Shown here in pieces: positions 52,266-60,539 of a stretch of DNA of 64,000 nt. Position 1 is the first letter of the stretch, and each line of letters opens with the position of its first letter. Made by a program: the position numbers and the translations under genes. Location of the stretch: contig NZ_LAZU01000053.1 of assembly GCF_000987955.1 (NCBI RefSeq), positions 186,001 to 250,000 of the forward strand, given 5' to 3'. The stretch is from Paenibacillus sp. DMB20 (GTDB lineage Bacteria; Bacillota; Bacilli; Paenibacillales; Paenibacillaceae). The notes beneath the pieces are model-generated. The model searched no databases and was not told the DNA's origin. It worked only from the letters and a program-made list of their open reading frames with translations.

Positions 52266-53237
52266 ATGAACATGGCTAGCTCTGAACAGACCGTAATACA
52301 GATGGGAAGGAAGAAGAACAAGGGTTCCAAGCTTCAGTTATGGGCCAAAGAGATTGTCTACAACAAATGGCTGTACATTATGTTTTTGCCTGTTTTCATA
52401 TGGTATTTCATATTTGCCTACTGGCCGATGCATGGTTTGTTGATGGCATTTCAGAAGTACAACGTGGTAAAAGGGATCACGGGCAGCGAATGGGTAGGAA
52501 TGAAGTATTTCAAACAATTCCTGGACGACCCTCACTTTTGGAGACTGATCAAAAATACGCTGCTGCTGAATATTTACAGCTTGATTTTCGGATTCCCGGT
52601 GCCGATTATTTTGGCTCTTTGCTTTAACGAAATCCGAAGTCTTCTGTTCAAAAAAGTTGCGCAGACGATCAGCTACCTGCCTTACTTTATTTCGACCGTG
52701 GTCGTGTGCGGGATGGCTCTGACGTTCCTGTCCCCAAGCACGGGGGTTGTCAATATCATCTTGAACAAATTCGGAATGGAGAGCGTTTACTTCTTCCAGG
52801 ACCCGGCGTATTTCAGAACGATTTACGTGCTGCTGGGAATTTGGCAGGGAGCCGGATTTTCCGCCATTATTTATATCGCCGCCCTCTCGGGCATCAGTCC
52901 CGAACTGTACGAAGCAGCCAAGATCGATGGGGCGGGAAGATGGAGCCAGCTCCGATATATTACATTCCCGAGTCTGGTCCCGACCATCATTATCATGCTG
53001 TTGTTAAACCTGGGAACCATTTTAACGGCCGATTTCGGCAAAATCCTGCTTTTGTACAATCCGACCATTTATGAAACCGCGGATGTGCTGAATACTTACG
53101 TGTACAGAAAAGGCCTCATTGACAACAACTACAGCTATGCCACGGCGGTTGGCCTGTTCCAGGCCGTTATCGGTTTCATCCTGGTATACGGGGCCAATTA
53201 CTTGAGTAAAAAGGCAAACCAGACTTCGCTTTGGTAA
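52266..53237 (+). CDS. Carbohydrate ABC transporter permease, LplB type
   Basis: Inner-membrane permease of 323 residues with six helices. The ATPase-coupling EAA loop is EAAKIDGAGRWSQLRYITFPSL near residues 215-235. The N-terminus has the LplB pattern WLYIMFLPVFIWYFIFAYWPMHGLLMAF and FKQFLDDPHFWRLIKNTLLLN. This class imports oligosaccharides with a shared MsmX-type ATPase encoded elsewhere, so the missing ATPase gene here is normal. It is first in the operon, with a second permease 14 bases downstream. Confidence 0.9.
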   Translation: MNMASSEQTVIQMGRKKNKGSKLQLWAKEIVYNKWLYIMFLPVFIWYFIFAYWPMHGLLMAFQKYNVVKGITGSEWVGMKYFKQFLDDPHFWRLIKNTLLLNIYSLIFGFPVPIILALCFNEIRSLLFKKVAQTISYLPYFISTVVVCGMALTFLSPSTGVVNIILNKFGMESVYFFQDPAYFRTIYVLLGIWQGAGFSAIIYIAALSGISPELYEAAKIDGAGRWSQLRYITFPSLVPTIIIMLLLNLGTILTADFGKILLLYNPTIYETADVLNTYVYRKGLIDNNYSYATAVGLFQAVIGFILVYGANYLSKKANQTSLW

Positions 53238-53251
53238 ATGGGGGAGAGAAC

Positions 53252-54139
53252 ATGCTTAAAACCAAAAAAAGAGTGGACGCCGGTGATGCCCTTTATTTTG
53301 CATTCATCTATCTGTTTATTATCGTCACTTGTATCGTGATGCTCTACCCGTTTATTTACATCATATCCGTATCGATCAGCGATACAGACAGCGTGATGCG
53401 AAATGAAGTGCTTCTCTGGCCGAAAGGAATAAACTTGTCGGCTTATGAGACGGTTCTGAACTATAAGGGAATGATCATGGCCTATGGAAATACGATTTTC
53501 TACACGGTGGCGGGAACCTTTCTAAGCTTGCTGCTAACGACGCTTGCAGCCTATCCGCTGTCCCGGAAAAACTGGAAGCTGCGCAACTTTGCGGCCATCT
53601 TTCTGGCGATTCCATTATGGTTCGGCGGCGGAATGATTCCATTTTATATGGTCATGAGAGACCTGCATTTGCTTAATTCCCGAATGGGCATCTTGTTGTA
53701 CGCAGCGATTTCGACGTTCTACATCATCATTGTGCGAACCTATTTCGAGAGTCTTCCCAAAGAGATCGAGGAGTCGGCCAAGATCGACGGGGCCAGCGAT
53801 ATCCGGATATTCCTGCAAATGGCGCTGCCTTTGTCCAAACCGGTCCTCGCGGCCATCGGCTTGTATTATGCGGTTGGCAAATGGAACTCCTTCTTCTGGG
53901 AATTGATACTGCTTAGCAAGGAACAATTGATGCCGGTTCAGGTGCTGTTGGTCCGAATTATCCGGGACAGCTCATTCGATAAGGAACTGGAGAAGGCGCT
54001 GGTGCAAAGTTCCGGTGTTCTGCCGATTACGATTCAATATGCGGCTATTGTGATTACGGCCCTGCCGATTATTATGGCCTATCCGTTTCTGCAAAAGTAT
54101 TTCGTGAAAGGGGTGATGATCGGCGCCGTTAAGAGCTAG
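53252..54139 (+). CDS. Carbohydrate ABC transporter permease, LplC/YtcP type
   Basis: Second permease, 295 residues, with MLYPFIYIISVSISDTDSVMRNEVLLWPKGI, then LAIPLWFGGGMIPFYMVMRDLHLLNSRMGI and the coupling loop EESAKIDGASDIRIFLQMALPLSKP. These are hallmarks of LplC/YtcP permeases. ATG 53252 follows GGGGGAGAG. It forms the transmembrane channel together with the preceding LplB-like subunit. Confidence 0.9.
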   Translation: MLKTKKRVDAGDALYFAFIYLFIIVTCIVMLYPFIYIISVSISDTDSVMRNEVLLWPKGINLSAYETVLNYKGMIMAYGNTIFYTVAGTFLSLLLTTLAAYPLSRKNWKLRNFAAIFLAIPLWFGGGMIPFYMVMRDLHLLNSRMGILLYAAISTFYIIIVRTYFESLPKEIEESAKIDGASDIRIFLQMALPLSKPVLAAIGLYYAVGKWNSFFWELILLSKEQLMPVQVLLVRIIRDSSFDKELEKALVQSSGVLPITIQYAAIVITALPIIMAYPFLQKYFVKGVMIGAVKS

Positions 54140-54195
54140 TGATTCGAAAACAGAGAAGTACCGAGAGTGAATAATCCAAAGTGGAGGTCGTAAGA

Positions 54196-55782
54196 ATGCA
54201 CAGACAATGGAGAAAGAACAGGATATCCTTATTGATCATTGTTATGATTATGGCTCTTCTGACATCGGCATGCGGGGGAGGATCGTCCGAAGGAGAACCG
54301 CCGTCAGACAAACAAAGCGGTTCGGATGATCAAAAGGTGAAATTATCGATCTTTATTGCGAGCCGGGCAACGGACGAAATGTACACCAACGAAACTCTGG
54401 TATGGAAAGAAATCGGGAAAAAGTTTAACGTTGAATTCGACTTCATTACAGGTGACGCCAAAACGATGCGCGACAAGTTTCCGCTTATGATTTCTTCCAA
54501 CGAGTATCCGGATATCGTCGCGGATGCGCCCAGCAACTTCAACAAGTACGGTCCGCAGGGCGTGTTCATCCCGCTGAATGATCTGATCAAAGATAAGCCT
54601 AATCTGCAAAAATACTTAGTAGACGACAAAATCGCCAAATCCCAGATCGTCAATGCCGATGGCAATATCTACGCGGTTCCCATGCTGTCCGCGGTCCGTA
54701 CATCGGAAGGACCGTTGGTTCGTCAGGACTGGCTGGATCGCTTGAAATTGCCGGTTCCGGAAACGATTGATGATTGGTATAATACGTTGAAAGCGTTCAA
54801 AGAGAAGGATGCCAACGGCAACGGAGATTCGAACGATGAAGTGCCATTTTCCACTGCCGGTACGTTTTATCTGAACTTTGCCGATGCTTGGGGCATTGAT
54901 TTGAACGAGGATGGCCGCTGGATGGAGGAGAACGGCAAGATGATTTACACGCCGATCGATCCGCGCGCCAAGGAATTTTTGACCACGATGAACAAATGGT
55001 ACAGCGAAGGATTGTTTGATAAAGAGATCCTGTCCAGACAGGATAAAGACTATACTTCGTTGGTTTTCAACGATAAGGTCGGTGCAACCAACCATTGGGT
55101 CGGATATGTGGCAAGCTTTAATTCCAGACCGGAAGTCGAGAAAATTAAAGGATTTAACTTCCAGGTTACGCCTCCTCCCGTCATGAACAAAGGCGACCAA
55201 CCTCTTACCAGCAGACAGCAGCAAATCGTGGTGCCTGTTGCTTGGGCCATCAGCAGCCAGAATGAGCATGTCGACAAAACGATGGAAATTTTTGAGTATG
55301 CTTACAGTGACGAAGGCCAGCTGCTGTTCAACTTCGGAGTCGAGGGCGACACGTATACGAAAGAAGCGGACGGAACGCTCAAATATACCGACAAGATCAT
55401 GAAAAACCCGGACGGGGCAGCGAAGGCATTAAATAGAATCGGAGCGCAGCCATGGATCGGTTTCCGTCAAGACCCGCGTTATGAGAAAGCCGCGGCGGTG
55501 AGCGAGGATGCTGCCAAGCAACTGTTCTATTACGTCGACCAAAATTATTTCCGGGATCCTACGCCTGCTTTGAAATACAGCGAGGATGATTTCGAGACAT
55601 ACAACGAGATCAAAACGCCGATCGATACCTATGTCAATGAGATGATCAGCAAGTTTATTGTCGGGCAGGAGCCGTTATCCAAATTCGATGAATTCGTTGG
55701 ACAAGTAAAATCGATGCGCTTTGACGAACTGGAAGCCATCCAGAACAAAGCATATGAGGCAAATAAAGAATTGATGAAGTAG
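54196..55782 (+). CDS. Extracellular sugar-binding lipoprotein (LplA-like)
   Basis: Solute-binding lipoprotein of 528 residues. The signal ends LLTSAC with Cys26 lipidated, followed by a Gly/Ser/Asp-rich linker. The large type I sugar-binding fold contains SSNEYPDIVADAPSNFNKYGPQGVFIPLNDLI, DWLDRLKLPVPETIDDWYNTLKAFKEKDANGNGDSNDE and a late SRQQQIVVPVAWAISSQNEHVDKT. It supplies the two upstream permeases. The ligand is probably an oligosaccharide or modified glycan; which one cannot be told. GTGGAGGT precedes ATG 54196. Confidence 0.9.
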   Translation: MHRQWRKNRISLLIIVMIMALLTSACGGGSSEGEPPSDKQSGSDDQKVKLSIFIASRATDEMYTNETLVWKEIGKKFNVEFDFITGDAKTMRDKFPLMISSNEYPDIVADAPSNFNKYGPQGVFIPLNDLIKDKPNLQKYLVDDKIAKSQIVNADGNIYAVPMLSAVRTSEGPLVRQDWLDRLKLPVPETIDDWYNTLKAFKEKDANGNGDSNDEVPFSTAGTFYLNFADAWGIDLNEDGRWMEENGKMIYTPIDPRAKEFLTTMNKWYSEGLFDKEILSRQDKDYTSLVFNDKVGATNHWVGYVASFNSRPEVEKIKGFNFQVTPPPVMNKGDQPLTSRQQQIVVPVAWAISSQNEHVDKTMEIFEYAYSDEGQLLFNFGVEGDTYTKEADGTLKYTDKIMKNPDGAAKALNRIGAQPWIGFRQDPRYEKAAAVSEDAAKQLFYYVDQNYFRDPTPALKYSEDDFETYNEIKTPIDTYVNEMISKFIVGQEPLSKFDEFVGQVKSMRFDELEAIQNKAYEANKELMK

Positions 55783-55849
55783 CAGATAAGAATAATGGAA
55801 ACTAGGGGGTTTCTTTTATAGAGAACACATTACCCTGGAGAAAGGTACA

Positions 55850-56995
55850 ATGATGAAACATATTAGAGGTAACGTATATCTAATGAAAGAAATCAACCGA
55901 GCGACCATCTTAAGCTTACTTCATAGGGAAAAAGCGATGTCCCGGGCGGATATGGCAAAGGTTACGAAGCTGAGCGCCACGACCGTATCCTCCTTGGTGG
56001 ACGAACTGATTGCCGAAGGCTACGTTGTCGAATCGGGCGAAAAGTCATCGGTAGGTGCGGGGCGCAAGGCCATATCGCTGGAGATCAGCAAAGATAAAGG
56101 GTTTGTCATTTCGGTCGGGCTGGGCAACCACTCGTTTTACTGCACGCTGTCCAATTTTCACAGTGAAATTGTAGCTGAGCTTACGGTTCCGGCCGTAAAA
56201 GGAAACGACCAGGTTCTACAGGCGATTTTTCACTGCATAAGCGAGATTGCCCGTATAGCGGGAGTCGGTGACTTTTCCCAGATCAAAGGAATAGGCATTG
56301 CTTCTCCGGGCATTGTCGACGAAAGCAGCAGCACGATAACCTATGCGCGTTATTTGAATTTGAAGGACTTCGAGATCGTCAAACAGCTTCAAACCCGTTA
56401 TTATAATCTGCCTATTTACGTAATGAACGACACGAATGCCGCCGCGTTTGCGGAATATTATCTGGAGACGAGTCCTAACGTTAAGAACGTGCTCTACGTA
56501 TGGATATATGAAGGCGTCGGAGCCCGGTTTATCGTGAATGGCCAGGTCTACTCGGGATATAAGGGAAGAGCGGGCGAGGTGGCCCTGCTGCATGACAATT
56601 GGTTTAACATGACCCATGTGCTGGAGCAGGCGCAGAAAAGGGCAGCCAAGCATGGCTGCCCCGTACCTCAAAGCATTGAGGAAGTTGTGCAGGCCTATGA
56701 ACGCGGGGAAGACTGGATCGAGACGGTGATGAATCGGAGCCTGGTGTTTTTGAGCAGGGCGGTTGCGGTCATGATGAACCTGTTTGGTCCGGAAAAAACC
56801 ATTTTGGACGGGTGGTTCATGAAATCGCCGAAATGCATGCAGAAGATACATGATCATCTCGCCAAATTTGCGGTGGATGGTTTATACGACTCGAGCTGGG
56901 TCATCCCTGCCAGCTTAGGCAAACGAAATTATGTGATCGGCGTAACGACGATGGTTTTGCATCAACTGTTCAAAGGCAAGGTTTCGTTGACTTGA
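55850..56995 (+). CDS. ROK family transcriptional regulator
   Basis: Repressor of 381 residues of the NagC/XylR type. An N-terminal winged helix (AMSRADMAKVTKLSATTVSSLVDELIAEGYV at about 27-57) precedes the ROK sugar-binding domain: GIGIASPGIVDES, VMNDTNAAAFAEY and GYKGRAGEVALL. The usual zinc motif CxCGxxGC after it is missing, replaced by HDNWFNMTHVLEQAQ, so it likely is a regulator without kinase activity. It probably controls the surrounding operon by binding its sugar. ATG 55850 has GGAGAAAGG upstream. Confidence 0.88.
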   Translation: MMKHIRGNVYLMKEINRATILSLLHREKAMSRADMAKVTKLSATTVSSLVDELIAEGYVVESGEKSSVGAGRKAISLEISKDKGFVISVGLGNHSFYCTLSNFHSEIVAELTVPAVKGNDQVLQAIFHCISEIARIAGVGDFSQIKGIGIASPGIVDESSSTITYARYLNLKDFEIVKQLQTRYYNLPIYVMNDTNAAAFAEYYLETSPNVKNVLYVWIYEGVGARFIVNGQVYSGYKGRAGEVALLHDNWFNMTHVLEQAQKRAAKHGCPVPQSIEEVVQAYERGEDWIETVMNRSLVFLSRAVAVMMNLFGPEKTILDGWFMKSPKCMQKIHDHLAKFAVDGLYDSSWVIPASLGKRNYVIGVTTMVLHQLFKGKVSLT

Positions 56996-57069
56996 CCATG
57001 GACTTAAGGGCAGACCGTTCCGGAGTGCCGGTTATGGAACTTGGGGAAACATTGGGGAGATAAAAGACT

Positions 57070-57939
57070 GTGAAACTGACGAATAAGATAGGCGTAATTG
57101 TTGACGGTTTCCGATTGCCCGTGAGGGAAGGACTTCAGAAGGCCAAGTCCGTTGGCGCGGACGGCGTACAGATATTCGCGGTGCACGGGGAGATGGATCC
57201 GGATCATTTATCCGTTTCCTCCCGTCAAGAACTAAAAAAGTACATTGATTCTCTCGGATTGGAAGTTACGGCTTTATGCGGCGATATTGGACATGGATTT
57301 CAGGATCGTTCGGAAAACGACCGGAAGATCGAGAAGTCCAAACGAATTCTGGATCTTGCGGTGGAGCTTGGGACGAACGTTGTCACCACGCATATCGGCG
57401 TTATACCGGAGGATGAGAATGATCCTGTTTATGAAGCGATGCAAGCAGCCTGTGCCGAGCTGTCGGCGTACGCCAGCAGTTTGGGGGCCCATTTCGCCGT
57501 CGAGACGGGACCGGAAACGGCTGCAACCCTAAAAAGATTTCTCGATTCATTGGGTACCAGAGGAGTCGCCGTCAATTTCGATCCGGCGAATTTGGTTATG
57601 GTTACCGGCGACGATCCGGTAGAGGGAGTCAAGCTGTTACGGGATTACATCGTACATACGCACGTAAAGGACGGAATTCGCTATAAGCCCATCGATCCGA
57701 GGGAAGTGTATGGTTCGCTCGGTTATGAGAGTAAGGATCAGAGTTTGGCGAAGAGGATTGAAGCGGGCGAATTTTTCCGGGAAGTGCCGTTAGGGCAAGG
57801 CGTCGTGGATTTTGAGGCTTATTTCGCGGCACTCCGGGAAATAGGTTATACAGGGTATCTGACCATTGAACGTGAAACGGGTCAAAACCCGGAACATGAT
57901 ATTTCCGGAGCGGTCCAGTTTATCCGGCAGTATAAATAA
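57070..57939 (+). CDS. Sugar phosphate isomerase/epimerase family protein
   Basis: TIM-barrel protein of the xylose-isomerase-like family (AP endonuclease family 2 fold), 289 residues. Likely metal ligands are in HIGVIPED, AVETGPET, NFDPANLVM, VHTHVKDG and LTIERETG. Start GTG 57070 follows a TTGGGGAGAT site. As the last gene of the sugar-uptake operon it probably isomerises or epimerises the imported sugar or its derivative. Substrate not known. A strong terminator follows. Confidence 0.85.
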   Translation: MKLTNKIGVIVDGFRLPVREGLQKAKSVGADGVQIFAVHGEMDPDHLSVSSRQELKKYIDSLGLEVTALCGDIGHGFQDRSENDRKIEKSKRILDLAVELGTNVVTTHIGVIPEDENDPVYEAMQAACAELSAYASSLGAHFAVETGPETAATLKRFLDSLGTRGVAVNFDPANLVMVTGDDPVEGVKLLRDYIVHTHVKDGIRYKPIDPREVYGSLGYESKDQSLAKRIEAGEFFREVPLGQGVVDFEAYFAALREIGYTGYLTIERETGQNPEHDISGAVQFIRQYK

Positions 57940-57965
57940 TCGGATTTCATATTAATAAAGTCATA

Positions 57966-57997
57966 GAAGAAGAGGCGATGAGCCTCTTCTTTTTTTG
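57966..57997 (+). terminator. Intrinsic terminator of the sugar operon
   Basis: AAGAAGAGGC pairs with GCCTCTTCTT around a short GATGA loop, followed by a T run. Confidence 0.92.
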
Positions 57998-58009
57998 TGT
58001 TCATTGAAA

Positions 58010-58041
58010 ATTCAAAAAATATTCAATCGCGCGTGATTCAA
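58010..58041. promoter_or_regulatory. ATTCAA direct repeats, possible SARP-type operator 1
   Basis: ATTCAA at 58010-58015 and 58021-58026, an exact 11-base period, then a third ATTCAA at 58036-58041. The arrangement resembles the sites of SARP/BTAD regulators. The same spacing recurs before the adhesin (60298-60314). The regulator encoded between the two sites is the obvious candidate. Confidence 0.5.
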
Positions 58042-58078
58042 TGAAGTAATTGAACTACCAACAGTGAGAGGTATTGCT

Positions 58079-58351
58079 ATGGTTATATCAAATCAACAGC
58101 AGGAAGCACTGGATCAGGCAAAAAAACATGGCGGCAAGCTAATAAGATGGCGGGGCGGAATGTGGACGTTCGAAGGAGCCGCTTGCACCGGGGAAAACTG
58201 GTGCGGCGTGCCGGAGCCCGAATGGTATTGCACAACCAATACCATATTCGCACTGGTCAGACGCGGGTATCTGGTCATGGACGGATGGGGGAGCTGCTCT
58301 TTGGGCATGGATGAACCCGGACGAAGAAAATTGGACAGAAACACAATGTGA
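58079..58351 (+). CDS. Small Cys- and Trp-rich protein, function unknown
   Basis: Protein of 90 residues: a helical start (QQQEALDQAKKHGG), then a core rich in Trp, Cys and Gly: RWRGGMWTFEGAACTGENWCGVPEPEWYC. No signal peptide or membrane helix. The conserved-looking Cys and Trp suggest a compact metal- or nucleic-acid-binding fold. ATG 58079 is preferred over 58064 because GAGAGG lies before it. It lies between the possible operator repeats and the response regulator, so it may belong to the adhesin regulon. Confidence 0.55.
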   Translation: MVISNQQQEALDQAKKHGGKLIRWRGGMWTFEGAACTGENWCGVPEPEWYCTTNTIFALVRRGYLVMDGWGSCSLGMDEPGRRKLDRNTM

Positions 58352-58421
58352 ATCGACACAACCGGAACATAATTGCTAAAATATAGAGAACATACTTGGA
58401 ATGGAGGCTGTCAGGAACGGG

Positions 58422-59564
58422 ATGGTTTTCAAAGCAATGGTTGTGGATGACGAAAAGCTTGGATTGATGAAATTGACCAAGTTATTGAAAGATCAGCCGA
58501 ATGAAGATATTCAAGTCGAAATCGTCGGCGCTTTTCAAAACCCGTTGGATGCGCTCAAAGCTGCTGAGCGGGAAGTGGTACACTTGGCTTTTCTGGATAT
58601 CGAGATGCCCGAAATGAGCGGTTTTGAGCTCGCGGAGCGGCTTTTGCAGCTTCGGCCGCATGTCCGCATTATTTTTGTGACGGCCTATCAGGAGCATGCG
58701 GTAAAGGCATTTGAATTAAATGCCCTGGACTACTTGTTGAAGCCCGTTCACCAGATCCGACTGGAGAGAACGCTGCTTCGGGCCGCCGAGTTTTTATCGG
58801 TGCCGGCTCCCTTGAATTCCAAAAGGATGGCAGCCAAGCTGTGCTGCATGAATCGGCTTCGCTACATCGATGCGGATGGAAATGAACAGGCCTTCGTATG
58901 GAAAACGTTAAAGGCGCCCGAGCTGTTTGCCTATCTTGTGTATCATCGGGATAAGACCGTTTTTAAACAAACGCTTATCGATTTGTTATGGCCGGGCTAT
59001 GACGAAGATAAAGCAACGGCCCAGTTATATACAGCGATCTACCAAATCCGGAAAGTGATCAAAACGGCGGGGCTCGACCTTGAAATCAAATATAAGGATG
59101 AGGGTTATCAGCTGGTATGGGGCGATTTGAAACTCGATTTGGATGAGTGGAAAAAAGCGATAGCCGAAGCCCCCGAAGTGACGCCTGACACCTTAAGCCT
59201 TCATCATTCCATAAAAGCTTTATATACCGGGAACTTTCTTGAGGAGCACCGTTATATCTGGGCCGAGCATGAGCAGGAACGAAATTTGCTGATTTGGTCC
59301 GACCATGTGAGGAAAATGGCCGAGTGCTGCGTATCGGTTAAAAATTACACGGAAGCTATTCTGTTGTACCAGGAAATCAAGGAAAGGGCACCCGACATGG
59401 AGGAAGGCTATTTCGGTCTGATGATAATCCATGCGTCCTTGAATCATCCGGGCGAAGTGCGGAAGCAGTATCAGCTTATCTCGGACAGACTTCTTGAAGA
59501 ATTCGACGTGGAGCCAAGCAAGAAGCTTAAAAGCTGGTATTCAAAATGGAGTGCCGATTTATAA
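58422..59564 (+). CDS. Response regulator with BTAD (SARP-like) output domain
   Basis: Protein of about 380 residues. The receiver domain has acidic D9, D10, the phosphorylation site D59 in LAFLDIEMPEMSGFEL, T87 and K107 (LLKPVH). A winged-helix region (about 135-230, with LFAYLVYHRDKTVFKQTLIDLLWPG) and a helical bacterial transcriptional activator domain (about 240-375) follow. This is the SARP layout with a receiver in front. Start 58422 has AGGAACGGG upstream; 58401 is an alternative. No histidine kinase gene is in this part of the window, so the kinase must be elsewhere. The downstream sortase starts 35 bases later. Confidence 0.85.
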   Translation: MVFKAMVVDDEKLGLMKLTKLLKDQPNEDIQVEIVGAFQNPLDALKAAEREVVHLAFLDIEMPEMSGFELAERLLQLRPHVRIIFVTAYQEHAVKAFELNALDYLLKPVHQIRLERTLLRAAEFLSVPAPLNSKRMAAKLCCMNRLRYIDADGNEQAFVWKTLKAPELFAYLVYHRDKTVFKQTLIDLLWPGYDEDKATAQLYTAIYQIRKVIKTAGLDLEIKYKDEGYQLVWGDLKLDLDEWKKAIAEAPEVTPDTLSLHHSIKALYTGNFLEEHRYIWAEHEQERNLLIWSDHVRKMAECCVSVKNYTEAILLYQEIKERAPDMEEGYFGLMIIHASLNHPGEVRKQYQLISDRLLEEFDVEPSKKLKSWYSKWSADL

Positions 59565-59598
59565 TTCGGCAAGCCGGAAGAAGAGGTTAAGAAGCAGG

Positions 59599-60267
59599 AT
59601 GAAAAGGAAAATTACGGCTATATTGCTTATCGTTATGGGAATCGTGGTCCTGCTGTTCCCCAAACTATCGGAAATGTATTACGACCATCAGCAGGAACAG
59701 TTGCTGAAGGAATGGCAGGTTAGTCTTCAGAACATTGATAACGGGGAAGAGCCAACAGGGCAGGAGCAGGAAAAGAAAGAAACCGGGAAGCCGGCTTCAA
59801 CCCGCTCTGCTGTCAAGGTTAGCAATAAGAAAGAACCATCCAAGCCTAAAACGGATGAAAATACGGACGGAGTACTTACGATTGAAAAAATAAATTTGAA
59901 ACTTCCCATTCTTCAAGGGGCAACCAAGGAGAATATGAGAACGACCGTCGCCAGCATAACAAACACGGGCCAGCCCGGCGAAGTCGGAAATTACGCCATA
60001 GCAGGTCACCGGAACCGAACGTACGGCAGAAATTTCAACAGGCTGGATGAATTGGAATTGGGGGATCGTATCGGGGTTAACGATGGAAGGGAGTCATACG
60101 ATTACGAGGTGACCGAAAAATTGTATGTCAAACCTGAAGAGGTCTGGGTGCTTAAACCGAACGGAAGCGATAAGGAAATTACTCTTGTCACTTGTCACCC
60201 GCTTGTAAACCCTACCCATCGTTTGATTGTAAAAGGAAAAATGGTAGAGCCAACCACTCGCTTATAA
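59599..60267 (+). CDS. Class D sortase
   Basis: Membrane-bound transpeptidase that attaches LPxTx-type proteins to the cell wall, 222 residues. One N-terminal helix (about 4-22), a disordered basic linker (about 50-90), and the catalytic domain with H137 (AGHRN), C199 (TLVTCHP) and R208 (THRLIVKG). The TLVTC and spacing fit class D (SrtD) rather than class B. It should anchor the adhesin encoded next. The longer frame from 59494 lies inside the regulator gene and is rejected. Confidence 0.9.
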   Translation: MKRKITAILLIVMGIVVLLFPKLSEMYYDHQQEQLLKEWQVSLQNIDNGEEPTGQEQEKKETGKPASTRSAVKVSNKKEPSKPKTDENTDGVLTIEKINLKLPILQGATKENMRTTVASITNTGQPGEVGNYAIAGHRNRTYGRNFNRLDELELGDRIGVNDGRESYDYEVTEKLYVKPEEVWVLKPNGSDKEITLVTCHPLVNPTHRLIVKGKMVEPTTRL

Positions 60268-60290
60268 TAGTCGAGTGGTTTTTTTGTTTT
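60252..60290 (+). terminator. Intrinsic terminator of the sortase gene
   Basis: AACCACTCG pairs with CGAGTGGTT around an 11-base loop, followed by a T run. It overlaps the sortase stop codon, so the adhesin must have its own promoter. Confidence 0.85.
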
Positions 60291-60297
60291 CTGAAAT

Positions 60298-60328
60298 ATT
60301 CAGAAAAAATTCAACGGCATGGTATAGA
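60298..60328 (+). promoter_or_regulatory. Adhesin promoter with ATTCAA direct repeats
   Basis: ATTCAG at 60298-60303 and ATTCAA at 60309-60314 are spaced by exactly 11 bases, and the -10-like TATAGA at 60323-60328 starts 8 bases after the second repeat. This is the classical layout of SARP-activated promoters without a normal -35. The leader to the adhesin start is about 210 bases and holds a hairpin at 60433-60467 (GAAGCC with GGCTTC, CTTC with GAAG). Confidence 0.55.
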
Positions 60329-60539
60329 TTAGTTCTGATGGGCTAACATGACACGTCTAATATACAACAGTAAATATAGCCTTTTGATCTGCAAGTGGAG
60401 AAGGGGGAGTGAAGGGGACTGGAAGAGGGCTGGAAGCCGCTCTTCGAATGTTTTTAGAAGTGGCTTCGTTCGTAGAGAAGGACGAAGAAGACGTGTTTGG
60501 CTTGTGATTGTTATATCTTGTGAGGTGAAACTTCTCGTT

